Positions 4,614 to 5,838 of a DNA stretch of 5,838 nucleotides are shown one piece after another (the stretch's first letter is position 1; the number at the start of each line of letters is the position of its first letter). The position numbers were made by a program, and so were the translations under genes. A model generated the notes under the pieces. That model was not told where the DNA came from and did not search any database. It saw nothing but the letters and a program-made list of their open reading frames with translations. Location of the stretch: assembly GCA_900547805.1 (NCBI GenBank), contig URIE01000106.1:1-5838 (forward strand). The letters run 5' to 3'. This DNA comes from an uncultured Collinsella sp. (GTDB lineage: Bacteria > Actinomycetota > Coriobacteriia > Coriobacteriales > Coriobacteriaceae).

Positions 4614-5780
4614 ATGGCTAATCGTTTCGTTCTCAATACCATCTCTTATCATGGTTCCGGCGCCATCAAGGAGATCCCCGGCGAGCTCCAGCGTCGCGGC
4701 TACAAGAAGATCTTCGTCTGCTCCGACCCCGATCTGGTCAAGTTTGGCGTTACCGCTAAGGTGACCGACGAGCTCGACGCCGCCGGCATCGCTTGGAGCC
4801 TCTACTCCGAGATCAAGCCCAACCCCACCATCCAGAACGTCAAGGACGGCGTCGAGGCCTTCAAGGCCGCCGAGGCTGACGCTATCGTGACCATCGGTGG
4901 CGGCTCCTCCATGGACACCGCTAAGGCCATCGGCATCATCATCAACAACCCCGAGTTCGCCGATGTCCGCAGCCTCGAGGGCGTTGCTCCCACTAAGAAC
5001 CACGCCGTGTTCACCATCGCTGTGCCGACGACCGCCGGTACCGCCGCTGAGGTGACCATCAACTACGTCATCACCGACCCCGAGAAGGTCCGCAAGTTCG
5101 TGTGCGTCGACACCAACGACGCCCCCGAGGTCGCCGTCGTCGATCCTGACATGATGGCTTCCATGCCCGCCGGCCTGACCGCCTCTACCGGCATGGACGC
5201 TCTGACCCACGCCATTGAGGGCTACACCACCAAGGGCGCCTGGGAGCTCTCCGACATGTTCCACTTTGAGGCTATTAAGCTGATCAGCGAGAACCTGCGT
5301 GACTCCGTCGCCGAGGCCAAGTCCGGTCAGCCCGGCTCCGGCCGCGAGGGCATGGCTCTTGGCCAGTATGTCGCCGGCATGGGCTTCTCCAACGTTGGCC
5401 TGGGTATCGACCACGCCATGGCTCACACCCTGTCCGCTCACTACGACACCCCGCACGGCGTCGCCTGCGCCATGCTGCTGCCGATTGCCATGGAGTTCAA
5501 CAAGCCGGTTTGCGCCGAGCGCCTGGCCAAGGTTGCCGTCGCCATGGGCGTTGACACCACGGGCATGAGCACCGACGAGGCCGCCGACGCCGCTATCGCC
5601 GCCGTCAAGCAGCTTTCCGCCGACGTGAATATCCCGCACGTCTGCGAGGCCATGAAGGCTGACGAGATCGAGGTCCTGGCCAAGGACGCCATGGCCGACG
5701 CTTGCTTCCCGGGTAACCCGCGCGAGGCAACGCTCGACGACGTCATCGAGCTCTTCAAGAAGATCTGCCCGGCTGCTTAG
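4614..5780 (+). CDS. fucO: Lactaldehyde reductase (iron-dependent alcohol dehydrogenase family)
   Basis: A complete 388-residue protein; E. coli FucO is about 382. FucO reduces L-lactaldehyde to (S)-1,2-propanediol with NADH, the last step of anaerobic fucose and rhamnose breakdown; it is cytosolic and normally dimeric. Seen: N terminus MANRFVLN; nucleotide-binding loop GGGSSMD at residues 95-101; Asp38 where E. coli has its NAD-specificity aspartate; and long stretches I recall as near-identical in E. coli (NNPEFADVRSLEG, PTTAGTAAEVTINYVITD, GQYVAGMGFSNVGLG). The metal ligands are all present: Asp195 and His199 in GMDALTHAIEGY, His267 in GIDHAMAH and His281 in YDTPHG. The C terminus GNPREATLDDVIELF fits the family. 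Codon use is strongly GC-ending and regular, which suggests high expression. No other fucose or rhamnose genes lie in the window, so use on related aldehydes or diols cannot be excluded. Confidence 0.95.
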   Translation: MANRFVLNTISYHGSGAIKEIPGELQRRGYKKIFVCSDPDLVKFGVTAKVTDELDAAGIAWSLYSEIKPNPTIQNVKDGVEAFKAAEADAIVTIGGGSSMDTAKAIGIIINNPEFADVRSLEGVAPTKNHAVFTIAVPTTAGTAAEVTINYVITDPEKVRKFVCVDTNDAPEVAVVDPDMMASMPAGLTASTGMDALTHAIEGYTTKGAWELSDMFHFEAIKLISENLRDSVAEAKSGQPGSGREGMALGQYVAGMGFSNVGLGIDHAMAHTLSAHYDTPHGVACAMLLPIAMEFNKPVCAERLAKVAVAMGVDTTGMSTDEAADAAIAAVKQLSADVNIPHVCEAMKADEIEVLAKDAMADACFPGNPREATLDDVIELFKKICPAA

Positions 5781-5819
5781 CCCAGTTTGGTGGTCCCTCG
5801 CCCGTAGGCGTATGGTCTA

Positions 5820-5825
5820 TTGACT
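5820..5825 (+). promoter_or_regulatory. Possible -35 element at the right edge
   Basis: TTGACT is one mismatch from TTGACA and lies 39 nt after the fucO stop. The matching -10 would be beyond the window, so this cannot be confirmed. No strong terminator hairpin with a T-run is seen after fucO; only a 4-bp stem (cgcc/ggcg, 5799-5810) is present. Confidence 0.15.
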
Positions 5826-5838
5826 TGCCGCTGGCCCC

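Noticed and set aside
4611..5639. Long - strand open frame antisense to fucO
   Set aside because: The Gly/Val/Asp/His-rich translation is the usual mirror of a GC-biased gene; FucO on the + strand has all catalytic residues and a ribosome site.
5781..5838. Terminator after fucO
   Set aside because: Only a 4-bp stem is visible and no T-run follows; transcription may end beyond the window.

Overview
The window looks like contig sequence from a high-GC gut actinobacterium. Most of it (about 600-5838) fits a Coriobacteriia member such as Collinsella, judged from codon use and the style of its proteins. The first ~590 bases appear to come from a different organism. They read as an internal piece of a giant type I fatty acid synthase of the bifidobacterial kind, and this piece stops abruptly inside the ketoreductase domain. 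The taxonomic assignments are inferences from recalled protein families; no search was run.

Layout. (1) 3-591, + strand: fatty acid synthase fragment, open at the left edge and cut at its 3' end. (2) About 578-593: a junction at a 14-bp perfect palindrome where the sequence switches to the 3' end of an oppositely oriented gene. This is most simply a chimeric assembly or amplification join. (3) 591-2609, - strand: a YgiQ-family radical SAM protein, complete at its N terminus and missing only its extreme C terminus and stop. (4) 2610-2862: divergent intergenic region with a 12-bp-stem inverted repeat. (5) 2863-3582, + strand: a DUF1275 (YoaK-like) multi-pass membrane protein. (6) 3590-3656: a hairpin with a perfect 22-bp stem between convergent genes. 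(7) 3662-4201, - strand: a lower-GC gene whose product resembles the LURP-one-related/tubby C-terminal-like fold. It is preceded by a possible 42-codon membrane peptide in the same frame, and by a promoter-like region with two tandem palindromes. (8) 4383-4613: a noncoding leader with a perfect TATAAT, a canonical G-quadruplex motif and an AT-rich region with alternative foldings. (9) 4614-5780, + strand: FucO-type lactaldehyde reductase, complete. (10) 5781-5838: short 3' flank.

The genes do not form one pathway. YgiQ and the DUF1275 protein are divergently arranged. FucO (the propanediol-forming step of fucose/rhamnose fermentation) stands alone here with its own leader. The 3.6-4.4 kb block is the accessory part: it is AT-richer than its neighbours, bounded on one side by a long inverted repeat, and carries the least familiar coding content. 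I see no rRNA, tRNA, CRISPR array or recognisable insertion sequence. I found no clearly new multi-gene system. The best leads are the join at ~585, the LOR-like gene with its upstream small ORF and palindromic promoter, and the G-quadruplex leader of fucO.
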